Shown: positions 28,918 through 38,146 of the stretch, piece after piece | How the letters are laid out: every line of letters starts with the position of its first letter | Position numbering within the stretch: the first letter of the stretch is position 1 | NCBI RefSeq assembly: GCF_000716715.1 | Contig: NZ_JNYJ01000001.1 | Span: forward strand, 1-64,000 | Length of the DNA: 64,000 bases | Reading direction: 5' to 3' | From: Dactylosporangium aurantiacum | GTDB lineage: Bacteria; Actinomycetota; Actinomycetes; Mycobacteriales; Micromonosporaceae | The notes under the pieces: generated by a model | Told to the model about the DNA's origin: nothing | The model's input: only the letters and a program-made list of their open reading frames with translations | Databases searched by the model: none | Program-made: the position numbers and the translations under genes

Positions 28918-31461
28918 ATGGCTGGCGACACTCCTGAACGGCGGGGCGGCACCGAACGGCGCGGGGGCGCCGCACGGCAGGCCGGCTCCGGAGGTGACGC
29001 CGGCCGGCAGCGGACGGGTGGTCGCGCCGGCGCGGGGGGTGCCGGTGCGGCCGCCCGTTCCCGGGCCGGCGCCGACCCCGCCGCCGAGCCGCCGGTGCGC
29101 GGCACGATGTCGGAGGCGCGCCGGTACACGCCGCGGGGCCGCTCGGTGCGCGACGCGTCCGTCGAGCACGCCGGCACGGGACGGGGCGACCCGTTCCGGC
29201 CGGCCCTCGAGGTCCTGCAGGGCGGCCGCTCCGACACGGGCCGCCGCGCCGCGGGCCGCGCCGCCGACACGCCCCGCACCCCGAAGACCGACCCACCCCC
29301 CGCGAGAACCGGATCCGACCCGCGGGCCGCGAGAACCGGCGCGGAGCCGCGCACCGCCAGGACCGGCGGCGACCCGCGAGCCGCGAGAGGCACCACCAGA
29401 AACGCCACGGGCGCCGACGCACGCGGCAGCGGCGCCAGGGGAGGCGCCGAGCCGCGCACCCCGAAGCCGGACCCCGCGGACCGGCAGCCGCACCCGCGCA
29501 CCCAGGCCCGCACCCCGCAGCGCGCCCACGGCGGCCTCGTCGACCTCGACGCCGAGCCGCGCACCGGCAGGACCCGGGCACCGCTGAAGCGCGCCACCGC
29601 CGTGCGCGGCTCCGTCCGTACACCGGCGAAACGCATGACGCCGGTCCGCAAGCCGCGCAAACAGAGCCGGGTGCGGGTGCCCCGCCTGCCGCGCACCAGC
29701 CGCGCGCCGAAGCTCGCCGAGCCGCGCCGCCGGCTGCGCCTGGCCACCGTCCTGGCGCTGCTGATGTTCGCCGCCATCGGGATCCGCCTGGTGCAGCTGC
29801 AGCTCACCGACGCCAGCGCCTACGCCGCCGAGGGCCTGGAGGACCGGCTCGTGCACGAGGTGCTGCCCGCGTCGCGGGGCGCGATCCTCGACCGCACCGG
29901 CAGGATCCTCGTGCACTCGGTCGAGACCCGCTACGTCGCCGCCGACCCGATGGTGATCAAGGACCCGGAGAAGACGGCCGACCAGCTGTTCGCGATCCTC
30001 GACCGCTACGGGGTGCTGCGCTCGGACCTGGTCCGCCTGCTGACCCCGCACAAGCGGCCCGACGGCAAGACCGACGCCCGGTTCGAGTACCTCGCGCACC
30101 AGATCGACGTCGAGGACGGCGACCGGATCACCGCGCTCGGCTACGGCGGCGCGATCAAGGTCGCCCGTGACGAGCGCCGCCACGTGCCCGGCTACGACCT
30201 GGCCTCCAACGTCATCGGCTACACCCGCAAGAGCGACCTGTCCGGCCAGCTCGGCATCGAGAAGGCGTTCGACGCGCAGCTGCGCGGCGTCGACGGCATG
30301 CACACGTACGAGCACGGCGAGGGCGAGCTGGACAAGCCGCTGCCGCAGGGCGTGCAGGAGCTCAAACCGGCCCGCCCGGGCAGCTCCGTCGAGCTGACCA
30401 TCGACGCGGACCTGCAGTACTCGGTGCAGAGCACCCTCGGCGCGAGGATGACCGCGCTCGGCGCGACCTTCGGCACCGCGATCGTGCTCGACGCCAGGAC
30501 CATGGAGGTCATGGCGATGGCGAGCTACCCGTCCTTCGCCGCCGCCGACCCCGGCAAGTCGCCGCCGGAGCAGCTCAAGGACCAGTGCACCGCGACCGTG
30601 TTCGACCCGGGCTCGATCCACAAGGCGATCGTCATGGGCGCCGCGCTGCAGGAGGGCCTGATCACGCCGTCGTCCACGGTCACCGTCAACGCCAGGGTCA
30701 AGAAGGGCGACACGACCTACACCGACCACCCGCCGCAGAAGGACGGCACGCCGATGACCATCCCGGGCATCCTCGCGCTGTCGTCGAACGTCGGCACCAT
30801 CGCCGTGGCGGACATGCTCGGCAAGGACAAGCTGTACGAGTACCAGCGCAAGTTCGGCCTCGGCGAGCGCACCGGCGTCGGCCTGCCCAACGAGTCGCCC
30901 GGGCAGCTGCTGCCGCCCGGCGAGTGGAGCGGGTCCAGCCCCGGCTCGATCCCGATCGGCAACGGCGTGGCCACGACCGCGATCCAGATGGCCGCCGTCT
31001 ACGGCGCCATCGCCAACGACGGCCTGTGGGTCCAGCCGACCCTGGTCCGCAAGATCATCGCGCCGGACGGCACGCAGACGAAGCCGGCCGCGCAGGTGAC
31101 CCGCCGGGTCATGGACCCGGTGCACGCCCAGCAGCTGCGTACCATGCTGGAGGGGGTCACGACCCTCGACGACGCGACCGGCCACCAGGCGGCGATTCCC
31201 GGCTACCGGATCGCCGGCAAGACCGGCACGTCGAAGCTGCCCCAGGACGGCGGCTACGCGCCCGGCGACGTCGTGTCGTTCATCGGCATGGCACCGGCGG
31301 AGGCGCCGCGGTACGTGGTCGCGGTCACCGCCCACGTGCCCGGCGGTGCCGGCGGGTCCGTTGCCGCGCCGTTGTTCAAGGAGATGATGGCGGTCACCCT
31401 GAGCAACTTCGGTGTGGTGCCGACGGGCACCGAGGCGCCGAAGCTGACGATCTACCCGTGA
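28918..31461 (+). CDS. ftsI: Septal penicillin-binding protein (class B transpeptidase, FtsI/PBP3)
   Basis: An 847-residue peptidoglycan transpeptidase for the division septum. Active-site motifs are Ser566-Ile-His-Lys569 (SXXK), Ser622-Ser-Asn624 (SXN) and Lys768-Thr-Gly770 (KTG). The dimerisation domain starts after one membrane helix (about 272-292), with SRGAILDRTGRILV. The first 270 residues are a basic disordered extension rich in Arg, Gly, Thr and Pro with repeated PRTARTGGDPRAAR-like words, far longer than usual. The ATG has AGGA upstream. No PASTA domain is present. Confidence 0.94.
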   Translation: MAGDTPERRGGTERRGGAARQAGSGGDAGRQRTGGRAGAGGAGAAARSRAGADPAAEPPVRGTMSEARRYTPRGRSVRDASVEHAGTGRGDPFRPALEVLQGGRSDTGRRAAGRAADTPRTPKTDPPPARTGSDPRAARTGAEPRTARTGGDPRAARGTTRNATGADARGSGARGGAEPRTPKPDPADRQPHPRTQARTPQRAHGGLVDLDAEPRTGRTRAPLKRATAVRGSVRTPAKRMTPVRKPRKQSRVRVPRLPRTSRAPKLAEPRRRLRLATVLALLMFAAIGIRLVQLQLTDASAYAAEGLEDRLVHEVLPASRGAILDRTGRILVHSVETRYVAADPMVIKDPEKTADQLFAILDRYGVLRSDLVRLLTPHKRPDGKTDARFEYLAHQIDVEDGDRITALGYGGAIKVARDERRHVPGYDLASNVIGYTRKSDLSGQLGIEKAFDAQLRGVDGMHTYEHGEGELDKPLPQGVQELKPARPGSSVELTIDADLQYSVQSTLGARMTALGATFGTAIVLDARTMEVMAMASYPSFAAADPGKSPPEQLKDQCTATVFDPGSIHKAIVMGAALQEGLITPSSTVTVNARVKKGDTTYTDHPPQKDGTPMTIPGILALSSNVGTIAVADMLGKDKLYEYQRKFGLGERTGVGLPNESPGQLLPPGEWSGSSPGSIPIGNGVATTAIQMAAVYGAIANDGLWVQPTLVRKIIAPDGTQTKPAAQVTRRVMDPVHAQQLRTMLEGVTTLDDATGHQAAIPGYRIAGKTGTSKLPQDGGYAPGDVVSFIGMAPAEAPRYVVAVTAHVPGGAGGSVAAPLFKEMMAVTLSNFGVVPTGTEAPKLTIYP

Positions 31462-31492
31462 CACCGGCTCTGCCACTTCCCGGTGGGACGGG

Positions 31493-31498
31493 TAGGGT
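31493..31498 (+). promoter_or_regulatory. -10 box before murE (leaderless)
   Basis: TAGGGT followed by 8 bases and the GTG. It implies an internal promoter in the cluster, in addition to readthrough from mraZ. Confidence 0.5.
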
Positions 31499-31506
31499 CT
31501 GACCCC

Positions 31507-33006
31507 GTGCCCGGCTATCCCCGCCCGAGGAGTGTCCGCCCCGTGCTCGCCGTCGAGCTGGCGGCCGTCGCAGGTGCGCCCATGACGGCCCAGGACGGCG
31601 AGGTCGCCGTCACCGGTGTGACGCACAGTAGCTCGTCGGTGCGTCCGGGTGACCTCTACGCGGCGCTGCCCGGCTCGCGGGTGCACGGCGCGCAGTTCGC
31701 CGAGCAGGCCCGGGCCGCCGGCGCGGTCGCGGTCCTCACTGACCCGGCCGGTGCCGCCACGATCACCGGCCTGCCGGCCATCGTCGTCGACGACCCGCGC
31801 GCCGCCCTCGGCGGCGTCGCCTCGCTCGTGTACGGCGAGCCGACCCGGCAGCTGACCACGATCGGCATCACGGGCACCGCCGGCAAGACCTCGACCGCGT
31901 ACCTCATCGAGGCCGGGCTGCGGGCCGCCGGGCAGGTGACCGGCCTCATCGGCACCGTCGAGACCCGCCTGGGCGACCTCACGATCGACAGCGCCCGCAC
32001 CACGCCCGAGGCGACCGACCTGCACGCGCTGTTCGCCGCCGGGCTCGAGCGCGGCGTCGAGGCGGTCGTCATGGAGGTGTCCAGCCACGCCCTGGAGCTC
32101 GGCCGGGTGAACGGGGTCCGGTTCGCCGCCGCCGGATACACCAACTTCGGCCTGGACCACCTCGACTTCCACCCCGACGTCGAGGCGTACTACGCGGCGA
32201 AGGCCCGCCTGTTCGACGGCCGCGCCGCGACCGAGATCCTCAACTTCGACGACGAGCGGGTCATGCGCCTGCGCAAGCCGGCCACGTGGACGTACTCCGC
32301 GGCCGGGGCGCCGGGCGCCGACTGGCGCGCCTCGGACGTCACCGCCGACGGCTACGGGCAGCACTTCACCGTCACCCGGCACGGCGCCTCCGCCGCCTCC
32401 GGCGTCGGCCTGCCGGGCCGGCACAACGTCGCCAACGCGCTGCTCGCGATCGCCGCGCTCGTCGCCGTCGGCGTCGACCTCGCCGTCGCGGCGAAGGCGG
32501 TGGCGGCCGCGCCCGGCTCGCCCGGGCGGATGGAACGCGTCGACGCGCCCGGCGAGGTGCTCGGCGTCGTGGACTACGCGCACAAGCCCGACGCGATGGT
32601 CGAGGTCCTCGCCGCGCTGCGGACCCTCGCCGCGTCCCGGGGCGGCCGGGTCATCTGCGTCGTCGGCGCCGGCGGCGACCGCGACCGGGGCAAACGGCCG
32701 CTGATGGGGCGGGCCGCCGCGCAGGGCGCCGACCTCGTCGTCGTCACCGACGACAACCCCCGCACCGAGGACCCCGCCGCGATCCGGGCGGAGGTGCTCG
32801 CCGGCGCCAGGGACGGCGCCGCCACCGTCGTGGAGGTCGACGGCCGCCGCGCCGCCATCGCCCACGCGGTCGCGCAGGCGCGCCCCGGCGACGTCGTGGC
32901 GCTGCTCGGCAAGGGCCACGAGCGCGGCCAGGAGGTCGGCGGCGAGGTCCTGCCGTTCGACGACCGGGTCGAGCTGGCCGCGGCGCTGCGGGCGGCCGCC
33001 GCATGA
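31507..33006 (+). CDS. murE: UDP-MurNAc-tripeptide synthetase MurE
   Basis: A 499-residue Mur ligase that adds the third residue to the peptidoglycan stem. The P-loop is GTAGKTSTAYL, the central domain has TTPEATDLH and MEVSSHAL, and the C-terminal domain carries DNPR (416-419), the motif that selects meso-diaminopimelate rather than lysine. The C-terminal LLGKGHERGQEV segment is typical. GTG at 31507 lies 8 bases after a TAGGGT -10, supporting a leaderless start. The stop overlaps murF (ATGA). Confidence 0.95.
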   Translation: MPGYPRPRSVRPVLAVELAAVAGAPMTAQDGEVAVTGVTHSSSSVRPGDLYAALPGSRVHGAQFAEQARAAGAVAVLTDPAGAATITGLPAIVVDDPRAALGGVASLVYGEPTRQLTTIGITGTAGKTSTAYLIEAGLRAAGQVTGLIGTVETRLGDLTIDSARTTPEATDLHALFAAGLERGVEAVVMEVSSHALELGRVNGVRFAAAGYTNFGLDHLDFHPDVEAYYAAKARLFDGRAATEILNFDDERVMRLRKPATWTYSAAGAPGADWRASDVTADGYGQHFTVTRHGASAASGVGLPGRHNVANALLAIAALVAVGVDLAVAAKAVAAAPGSPGRMERVDAPGEVLGVVDYAHKPDAMVEVLAALRTLAASRGGRVICVVGAGGDRDRGKRPLMGRAAAQGADLVVVTDDNPRTEDPAAIRAEVLAGARDGAATVVEVDGRRAAIAHAVAQARPGDVVALLGKGHERGQEVGGEVLPFDDRVELAAALRAAAA

Positions 33007-34403
33007 TCCCGTTCACCGTCGCCGAGATCACCGCCGCCGTCGGCGGCACCCTGCACGCCGACGACGCCGCCGTGGCCGCCGCGGTCGTGGACGGCCCGGT
33101 CGAGTACGACTCGCGCAAGGTCGCCCCCGGCGGGCTGTTCGTCGCGTTCGCCGGCGCGAAGGTCGACGCCCACGACTTCGCCGCCAAGGCGGTCGCCGAC
33201 GGCGCCGTCGCGGTCCTCGGCAGCCGCCCCGTCGACGGGGTGCCCACGATCGTCGTCGAGGACCCCAGGGCCGCCCTGGGGCTGCTCGCCCGGGCCGTGC
33301 TGGCGCGCCTCGACGGGCTGACGGTCGTCGCGATCACCGGCTCGTCGGGCAAGACCAGCACCAAGGACCTCATCGCGGCGCTGCTGCGCACCGCCGGGCC
33401 GACCGTGGCGACCACCGGCTCGGAGAACAACGAGCTCGGCACGCCGTACACCGTGCTGAAGGTCACCGCCGGCACCCGCTACCTGGTGCTGGAGATGGGC
33501 GCGCGGGGCGTCGGGCACCTGCGGTACCTGTGCGACATCGCGCCGCCGGACGTGTCCGTCGTGGTCAACGTCGGCACGTCGCACATCGCCGAGTTCGGCT
33601 CCCTGGAGGGCACCACCCAGGCCAAGGGGGAGCTCGTCGAGGCGCTGCGACCGTCGGGGCTCGCCGTGCTCAACGCCGACGACCCGCGGGTCGCCGGCAT
33701 GGCCGGGCGCACCGCGGCGACCGTCGTGCTCGCCGGCGAGTCCGGCACCGCCGCGGTCCGGGCGACGGACGTGCGCGACCTCGGCCGCGGCCGGTTCGGC
33801 TTCACGCTGCACCTGCCGGGCGCCGACCCGGTCGAGGTGCGCCTCGACGTCGCCGGGCGGCACCAGGTCGGCAACGCGTTACTCGCCGCTGCCGTGGCGT
33901 CGCACGCCGGTGTGGATCCGACCTCTGTCGCCGCGGTACTCGGCGATCTAGAGGGCTTGTCGACCCGAAGGATGGATGTCTTCGACCGTGCCGACGATGT
34001 CACGGTCATCGACGACTCGTACAACGCCAATCCGGCGTCCATGGCGGCGGCGCTGCGGGCGCTCGCCGCGGTGGCCGGCGGGCGGCGGATGATCGCGGTG
34101 CTCGGCTACATGGCGGAGCTCGGCGAGTATGAGCGAACCGGACACGAGGAGGTCGGTCGCCTCGCCGCTGAGCTCGGCGTCGACCGTCTCGTGGCCGTGG
34201 GCGAGCAGGCCGCGCCGATCCTGCACGGTGCGTCCGTCGTGGCGAGTTGGGGAGGAGACCCGGTGCTCGTGACCGATCAGGAGGCCGCCGTCGCGCTGCT
34301 GCGCGACGAGCTGCGCCCCCGCGACGTGGTCCTGGTCAAGGGATCCAGGTACCGGACGTGGGACATCGCCGACGCCCTGCGCGCCGAGGCGGCGGCCAAG
34401 TGA
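33003..34403 (+). CDS. murF: UDP-MurNAc-tripeptide-D-Ala-D-Ala ligase MurF
   Basis: A 466-residue ligase that adds D-Ala-D-Ala to UDP-MurNAc-tripeptide. It shows the P-loop [27 protein letters not shown], the [11 protein letters not shown] segment, [15 protein letters not shown] and [11 protein letters not shown], all typical of MurF. Length is normal. The start overlaps murE by four bases and its stop overlaps mraY (GTGA). Codon use is slightly less G/C-biased around 33880-34250 than in its neighbours, though not enough to suggest transfer. Confidence 0.95.
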   Translation: MIPFTVAEITAAVGGTLHADDAAVAAAVVDGPVEYDSRKVAPGGLFVAFAGAKVDAHDFAAKAVADGAVAVLGSRPVDGVPTIVVEDPRAALGLLARAVLARLDGLTVVAITGSSGKTSTKDLIAALLRTAGPTVATTGSENNELGTPYTVLKVTAGTRYLVLEMGARGVGHLRYLCDIAPPDVSVVVNVGTSHIAEFGSLEGTTQAKGELVEALRPSGLAVLNADDPRVAGMAGRTAATVVLAGESGTAAVRATDVRDLGRGRFGFTLHLPGADPVEVRLDVAGRHQVGNALLAAAVASHAGVDPTSVAAVLGDLEGLSTRRMDVFDRADDVTVIDDSYNANPASMAAALRALAAVAGGRRMIAVLGYMAELGEYERTGHEEVGRLAAELGVDRLVAVGEQAAPILHGASVVASWGGDPVLVTDQEAAVALLRDELRPRDVVLVKGSRYRTWDIADALRAEAAAK

Positions 34404-35521
34404 GGGCGGTGTTCGTCGCCGCGTTCGTGGCGTTCCTCATCTCACTGTTCGGCACCCCGATCGCGATCAGGTACTTCACCCGCCTCAAGGCCGACCAGCC
34501 GATCCGCACCGACGGTCCGCAGGGGCACCTGGGCAAGAAGGGCACGCCCACGATGGGCGGCGTGGTGTTCATCTTCGCCACGCTCATCGCCTACACCGGC
34601 GGGCACATCGCGCTGACCACGCTGCCGGACCAGCAGCTGCGCCCCAGCGGCCCGACCGCGACCGCGGTGGTCCTGCTGGGCCTGTTCGTCTTCACCGGCC
34701 TGCTCGGCTTCCTCGACGACTACCTCAAGGTCGCCAAGCGCAACAGCGACGGGCTCAACAAGCGCGGCAAGCTCATCGGCCAGGCGCTCATCGGCGCGAT
34801 CTTCGGCGCGATCGCGCTGTACGTGCCGGCGGAGAAGACCGGTGACGCCGTCGTCACCACGGTCGCCAGCCCCAAGCTGTCGTGGGTCCACGACATCGAC
34901 TGGCTCAACATCACCAAGGTCGGCGCGGTCGTCTTCTTCGTCTTCGTGGTCATGTCGATGTCCAACGCGGTCAACCTGACCGACGGCCTCGACGGCCTCG
35001 CCACCGGCACCTCGATCCTGGTGATCGGCAGCTACATGGCGATCGCGTTCTGGCAGTACCGGCACTGGTGCGCCGACCCGGAGTACAACGCCAACTACTG
35101 CTACGACGTGCGCGACCCCCTGGAGATGGCCCTGATCGCCGGCGCCGCCGTCGGCGCGCTGGTCGGCTTCCTGTGGTGGAACACGTCGCCGGCGCGCATC
35201 TTCATGGGCGACACCGGGTCGATGGCGCTGGGCTCGCTCATCGCCGGGCTCGCCGTGGCGACCAAGACCGTGCTGCTGCTGCCGCTGATGGGCCTGCTGT
35301 TCTTCATCATCGTGGTGACGTGGATCATGCAGATCGGCTCGTACCGCACGACCGGCAAGCGCATCTTCCGGATGGTGCCCCTGCAGCACCACTTCGAGCT
35401 GGCCGGCTGGAGCGAGGTCAACATCGTGGTCCGCTTCTGGATCATCGCCGGGCTGGGCATGGCCGCGTCGCTGGGCCTGTTCGCCGCCGACTTCCTGCGG
35501 GTGATGAGCGGCTCCGGCTGA
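34400..35521 (+). CDS. mraY: Phospho-MurNAc-pentapeptide transferase MraY
   Basis: A 373-residue polytopic enzyme that transfers phospho-MurNAc-pentapeptide to undecaprenyl phosphate to make lipid I. About ten membrane helices are seen. Signatures are [29 protein letters not shown] (Mg site) and [14 protein letters not shown] at 34400 overlaps the murF stop; a second GTG at 34409 is possible. In most actinobacterial dcw clusters murD follows, but here 73 non-coding bases lead directly to ftsW. Confidence 0.95.
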   Translation: MRAVFVAAFVAFLISLFGTPIAIRYFTRLKADQPIRTDGPQGHLGKKGTPTMGGVVFIFATLIAYTGGHIALTTLPDQQLRPSGPTATAVVLLGLFVFTGLLGFLDDYLKVAKRNSDGLNKRGKLIGQALIGAIFGAIALYVPAEKTGDAVVTTVASPKLSWVHDIDWLNITKVGAVVFFVFVVMSMSNAVNLTDGLDGLATGTSILVIGSYMAIAFWQYRHWCADPEYNANYCYDVRDPLEMALIAGAAVGALVGFLWWNTSPARIFMGDTGSMALGSLIAGLAVATKTVLLLPLMGLLFFIIVVTWIMQIGSYRTTGKRIFRMVPLQHHFELAGWSEVNIVVRFWIIAGLGMAASLGLFAADFLRVMSGSG

Positions 35522-35594
35522 CCGCCGGCGGCGCCGACACGCCGGGATCCCGTGGTCGTCCGGCCGCGCGGGTCCCGGCTGCATGATGGTCCCC

Positions 35595-37040
35595 ATGCGG
35601 GTCGATGGGGAGCAGGACACGGCGGCGGCACCGGCACCGGCGTCCGCGCCGGCACCGCCGGGCAGCGGGATCCTCGGCTGGTTCGACGCCCTGCGGGGCC
35701 TGCTCGACCGCCCCCTCGCCTCCTACTACCTGCTGCTGTCCAGCGTCGGGCTGCTCGTCTTCATCGGCCTGGTCATGGTCTTCTCCGTGACCGGCGTCGA
35801 CAACTTCGCGAACACCGGCAGCCCGTTCGGCTCGGTGTTCAAGCAGACCGTCTTCGCCGTCGTCGGCCTCATCGCGTTCTGGGTCTGCCAGCGGCTGCCG
35901 GTGCGCACGTTCCGCGCCGTCGCCGCGCCGCTGCTCATCGCCGCGTTCGTGCTCATGAGCTTCGTCGACCTCATGGGCTGGCTCGCGTCCAGCCGCACCC
36001 CGCCCGGGGAGAAGGTCGTGCCGATCCACCTCGGCCCCATCTGGGCCGAGGACCTGTGGCTGCACCTCGGCGGGGTCCAGGTGCAGCCGGCGGAGCTGGC
36101 CAAGGTCGCCCTCGTCGTCTGGGGCGCCGACCTGCTGGTGCGCAAGGGCCGCACGATCCTGTCGTGGCGTGAGCTGTTCATGCCGCTGCTGCCCGTCACC
36201 GTCGCGCTGCTGTTGCTCGTCGGGTACAACGACCTCGGCTCCATGATCTGCCTGGTGGTGCTGTTCACCGGGCTGCTGTGGGCGGCCGGGGCCCGGCTGC
36301 CGGTCTTCGCCTGGCTCGGTGGCCTCGTGCTGGCCGGCGTGCTGGCCCTCATCCTCCTGCCGGCCGAGAAGGACTACCGGCTCGCCCGCATCAAGGTCTT
36401 CTTCGACCCCTCCATCGACGCCGACGCGACCGCCGGGCGGTACCAGTACCTGCGGGGGCTCTGGGCGATCGGCAACGGCGGCTGGTTCGGCGTCGGGCTC
36501 GGCGAGAGCCAGCTGAAGTGGGGCCGGCTGCCCAACGCGCACAACGACTTCATCTTCGCCATCGTCGCCGAGGAGCTCGGCGTCGTCGGCTGCCTGGTCG
36601 TGCTCGTGCTGTTCGGCATGCTCACCTACACCGGCCTGCGCATCGCCCGCCGGGTCGAGGACCCGTTCCGCCGGCTCGCCGCCGCCGCGATCACCATCTG
36701 GTTCGTCGGGCAGGCGATCATCAACATCGGCGGCGTCGTCGGTCTCATGCCGATCACCGGCCTGCCGCTGCCGTTCATCTCCGACGGCGGCAGCGCCCTG
36801 GTCGTGGCCCTCGGCGCGGCCGGGATGCTCAGCTCCGCGGCCCGCGCCGAGCCCGACTGCGCCAGAGCCATGCATGCCCGTCCGCCGCGAAAGTGGGTGC
36901 GACTACTCTGGGCGCCGTTGCCGCCGCTGCCGCGCGCACGCTCGGAGAGCGACGGTGACGTCCCCTCGACACGCGCGACGGGTCGTCCCCTGGTGCCGCA
37001 CGGCAGCAGCCCCGGGCGGACCCGCGGAAGGAGCTCCTGA
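35595..37040 (+). CDS. ftsW: Septal lipid II polymerase FtsW
   Basis: A 481-residue SEDS-family protein that polymerises glycan strands at the septum with FtsI. About ten membrane helices are visible from residue 45. The conserved QPAELAKVALV segment, the long loop with AGRYQYLRGLWAIGNGGWFGVGLGES, and the C-terminal GVVGLMPITGLPLPFISDGGSAL are diagnostic. The last 75 residues form a basic cytosolic tail. ATG at 35595 is favoured over 35583 because CATGAT (35582-35587) ends 7 bases upstream, a possible leaderless promoter. The stop overlaps murG (TGATG). Confidence 0.93.
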   Translation: MRVDGEQDTAAAPAPASAPAPPGSGILGWFDALRGLLDRPLASYYLLLSSVGLLVFIGLVMVFSVTGVDNFANTGSPFGSVFKQTVFAVVGLIAFWVCQRLPVRTFRAVAAPLLIAAFVLMSFVDLMGWLASSRTPPGEKVVPIHLGPIWAEDLWLHLGGVQVQPAELAKVALVVWGADLLVRKGRTILSWRELFMPLLPVTVALLLLVGYNDLGSMICLVVLFTGLLWAAGARLPVFAWLGGLVLAGVLALILLPAEKDYRLARIKVFFDPSIDADATAGRYQYLRGLWAIGNGGWFGVGLGESQLKWGRLPNAHNDFIFAIVAEELGVVGCLVVLVLFGMLTYTGLRIARRVEDPFRRLAAAAITIWFVGQAIINIGGVVGLMPITGLPLPFISDGGSALVVALGAAGMLSSAARAEPDCARAMHARPPRKWVRLLWAPLPPLPRARSESDGDVPSTRATGRPLVPHGSSPGRTRGRSS

Positions 37041-38146
37041 TGGCAGCGCTGCGTTCCGTGGTGCTGGCCGGCGGAGGCACCGGCGGGCACATCTACCCGC
37101 TGCTCGCCTTCGCCGACTGCCTCCGCCGGCACGATCCCGGCCTGCGGATCACCTGTATCGGTTCGGAGCGCGGGATGGAGGGTGAGATCATCCCGCAGCG
37201 CGGGTATGACCTGCGCCACGTCCCCGCCTTCCAGCTGCCGCGCTCGGTGAACATGAACCTGGTCCGCACCCCCGACCGGATGTACAAGGCGGCGAAGGCG
37301 ACCCGCGAGATCCTCGACGAGGTCGAGGCCGACGCGGTCGTCGGGTTCGGTGGGTATGTCTCGGTCCCCGCCTACATCGCCGCCTGGCGGCGCAAGACGC
37401 CGACGGTCATCCACGAGGTGAACGTGCCGGTGGGCGTGGCCAACAAGATGGGCATGCGCTTCACCAAGCACATCGTGCTCGGCTTCCCGCACCAGGCGCA
37501 GCAGATCCCGGCGGTGGCGCACGCCGAGGTGGTCGGGGTGCCGCTGCGGCAGAGCATCGCCACCCTGGACCGGGCGGCGCTGCGGGCCACGGCCCGGGCG
37601 CACTTCGGCCTCGACCCGCACCTGCCGACCCTGTTCGTGTTCGGCGCGTCCGCCGGGGCCCGCTCGATCAACCTGGCGGTGTCCGGCGCGGCGAAGCAGA
37701 TCACCGCCGCCGGCGTGCAGGTGCTGCACATCATCGGCGCCCGCAACGACGACGTCGAGGTGCCCAGCGGGCTGCCCGCGCCGTACGTGAAGGTCAAGTT
37801 CCTGTCGGAGATGGAGCTCGGCTACGCCGCCGGCGACCTGGCACTGTGCCGGGGCGGCGCGATGACCTGCGCCGAGACGGCCGCGGTCGGCATGCCGGCG
37901 ATCTACGTGCCGCTGCCGTGGGGCAACGGCGAGCAGCGCCGCAACGCGCTGCCGGTCGTCGAGGCCGGCGGCGGCCTGATCGTGGAGGACGGCGACCTGT
38001 CCCCGCAGTGGGTCACCGACACGGTGGTGCCGCTGGTCCGCGACGGGGCGCGCCTGGCGGCCATGAGCCACGCCGCCGCCGGCTACGGCCGCCGCGACGG
38101 CGACGAGGCCCTGCGCCGGTACCTGCTGAAGGTGGTTGGGGCATGA
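37040..38146 (+). CDS. murG: Lipid II synthase MurG
   Basis: A 368-residue glycosyltransferase that adds GlcNAc to lipid I on the inner face of the membrane. The N-terminal GGGTGGH loop (11-17), GFGGYVSVPAYIAAW, FGASAGARSINLAV and the UDP-GlcNAc-binding LCRGGAMTCAE...PLPWGNGEQRRNA region are present. The usual HEQNA motif reads HEVNV here. ATG at 37040 shares one base with the ftsW stop. GGAAGGAG lies a few bases upstream. Confidence 0.94.
   Translation: MAALRSVVLAGGGTGGHIYPLLAFADCLRRHDPGLRITCIGSERGMEGEIIPQRGYDLRHVPAFQLPRSVNMNLVRTPDRMYKAAKATREILDEVEADAVVGFGGYVSVPAYIAAWRRKTPTVIHEVNVPVGVANKMGMRFTKHIVLGFPHQAQQIPAVAHAEVVGVPLRQSIATLDRAALRATARAHFGLDPHLPTLFVFGASAGARSINLAVSGAAKQITAAGVQVLHIIGARNDDVEVPSGLPAPYVKVKFLSEMELGYAAGDLALCRGGAMTCAETAAVGMPAIYVPLPWGNGEQRRNALPVVEAGGGLIVEDGDLSPQWVTDTVVPLVRDGARLAAMSHAAAGYGRRDGDEALRRYLLKVVGA

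Noticed and set aside
28894..32919. A 1341-codon open frame antisense to ftsI and murE
   Set aside because: No domains, extreme Arg/Gly/Val composition, and it mirrors third-position GC of the real genes.
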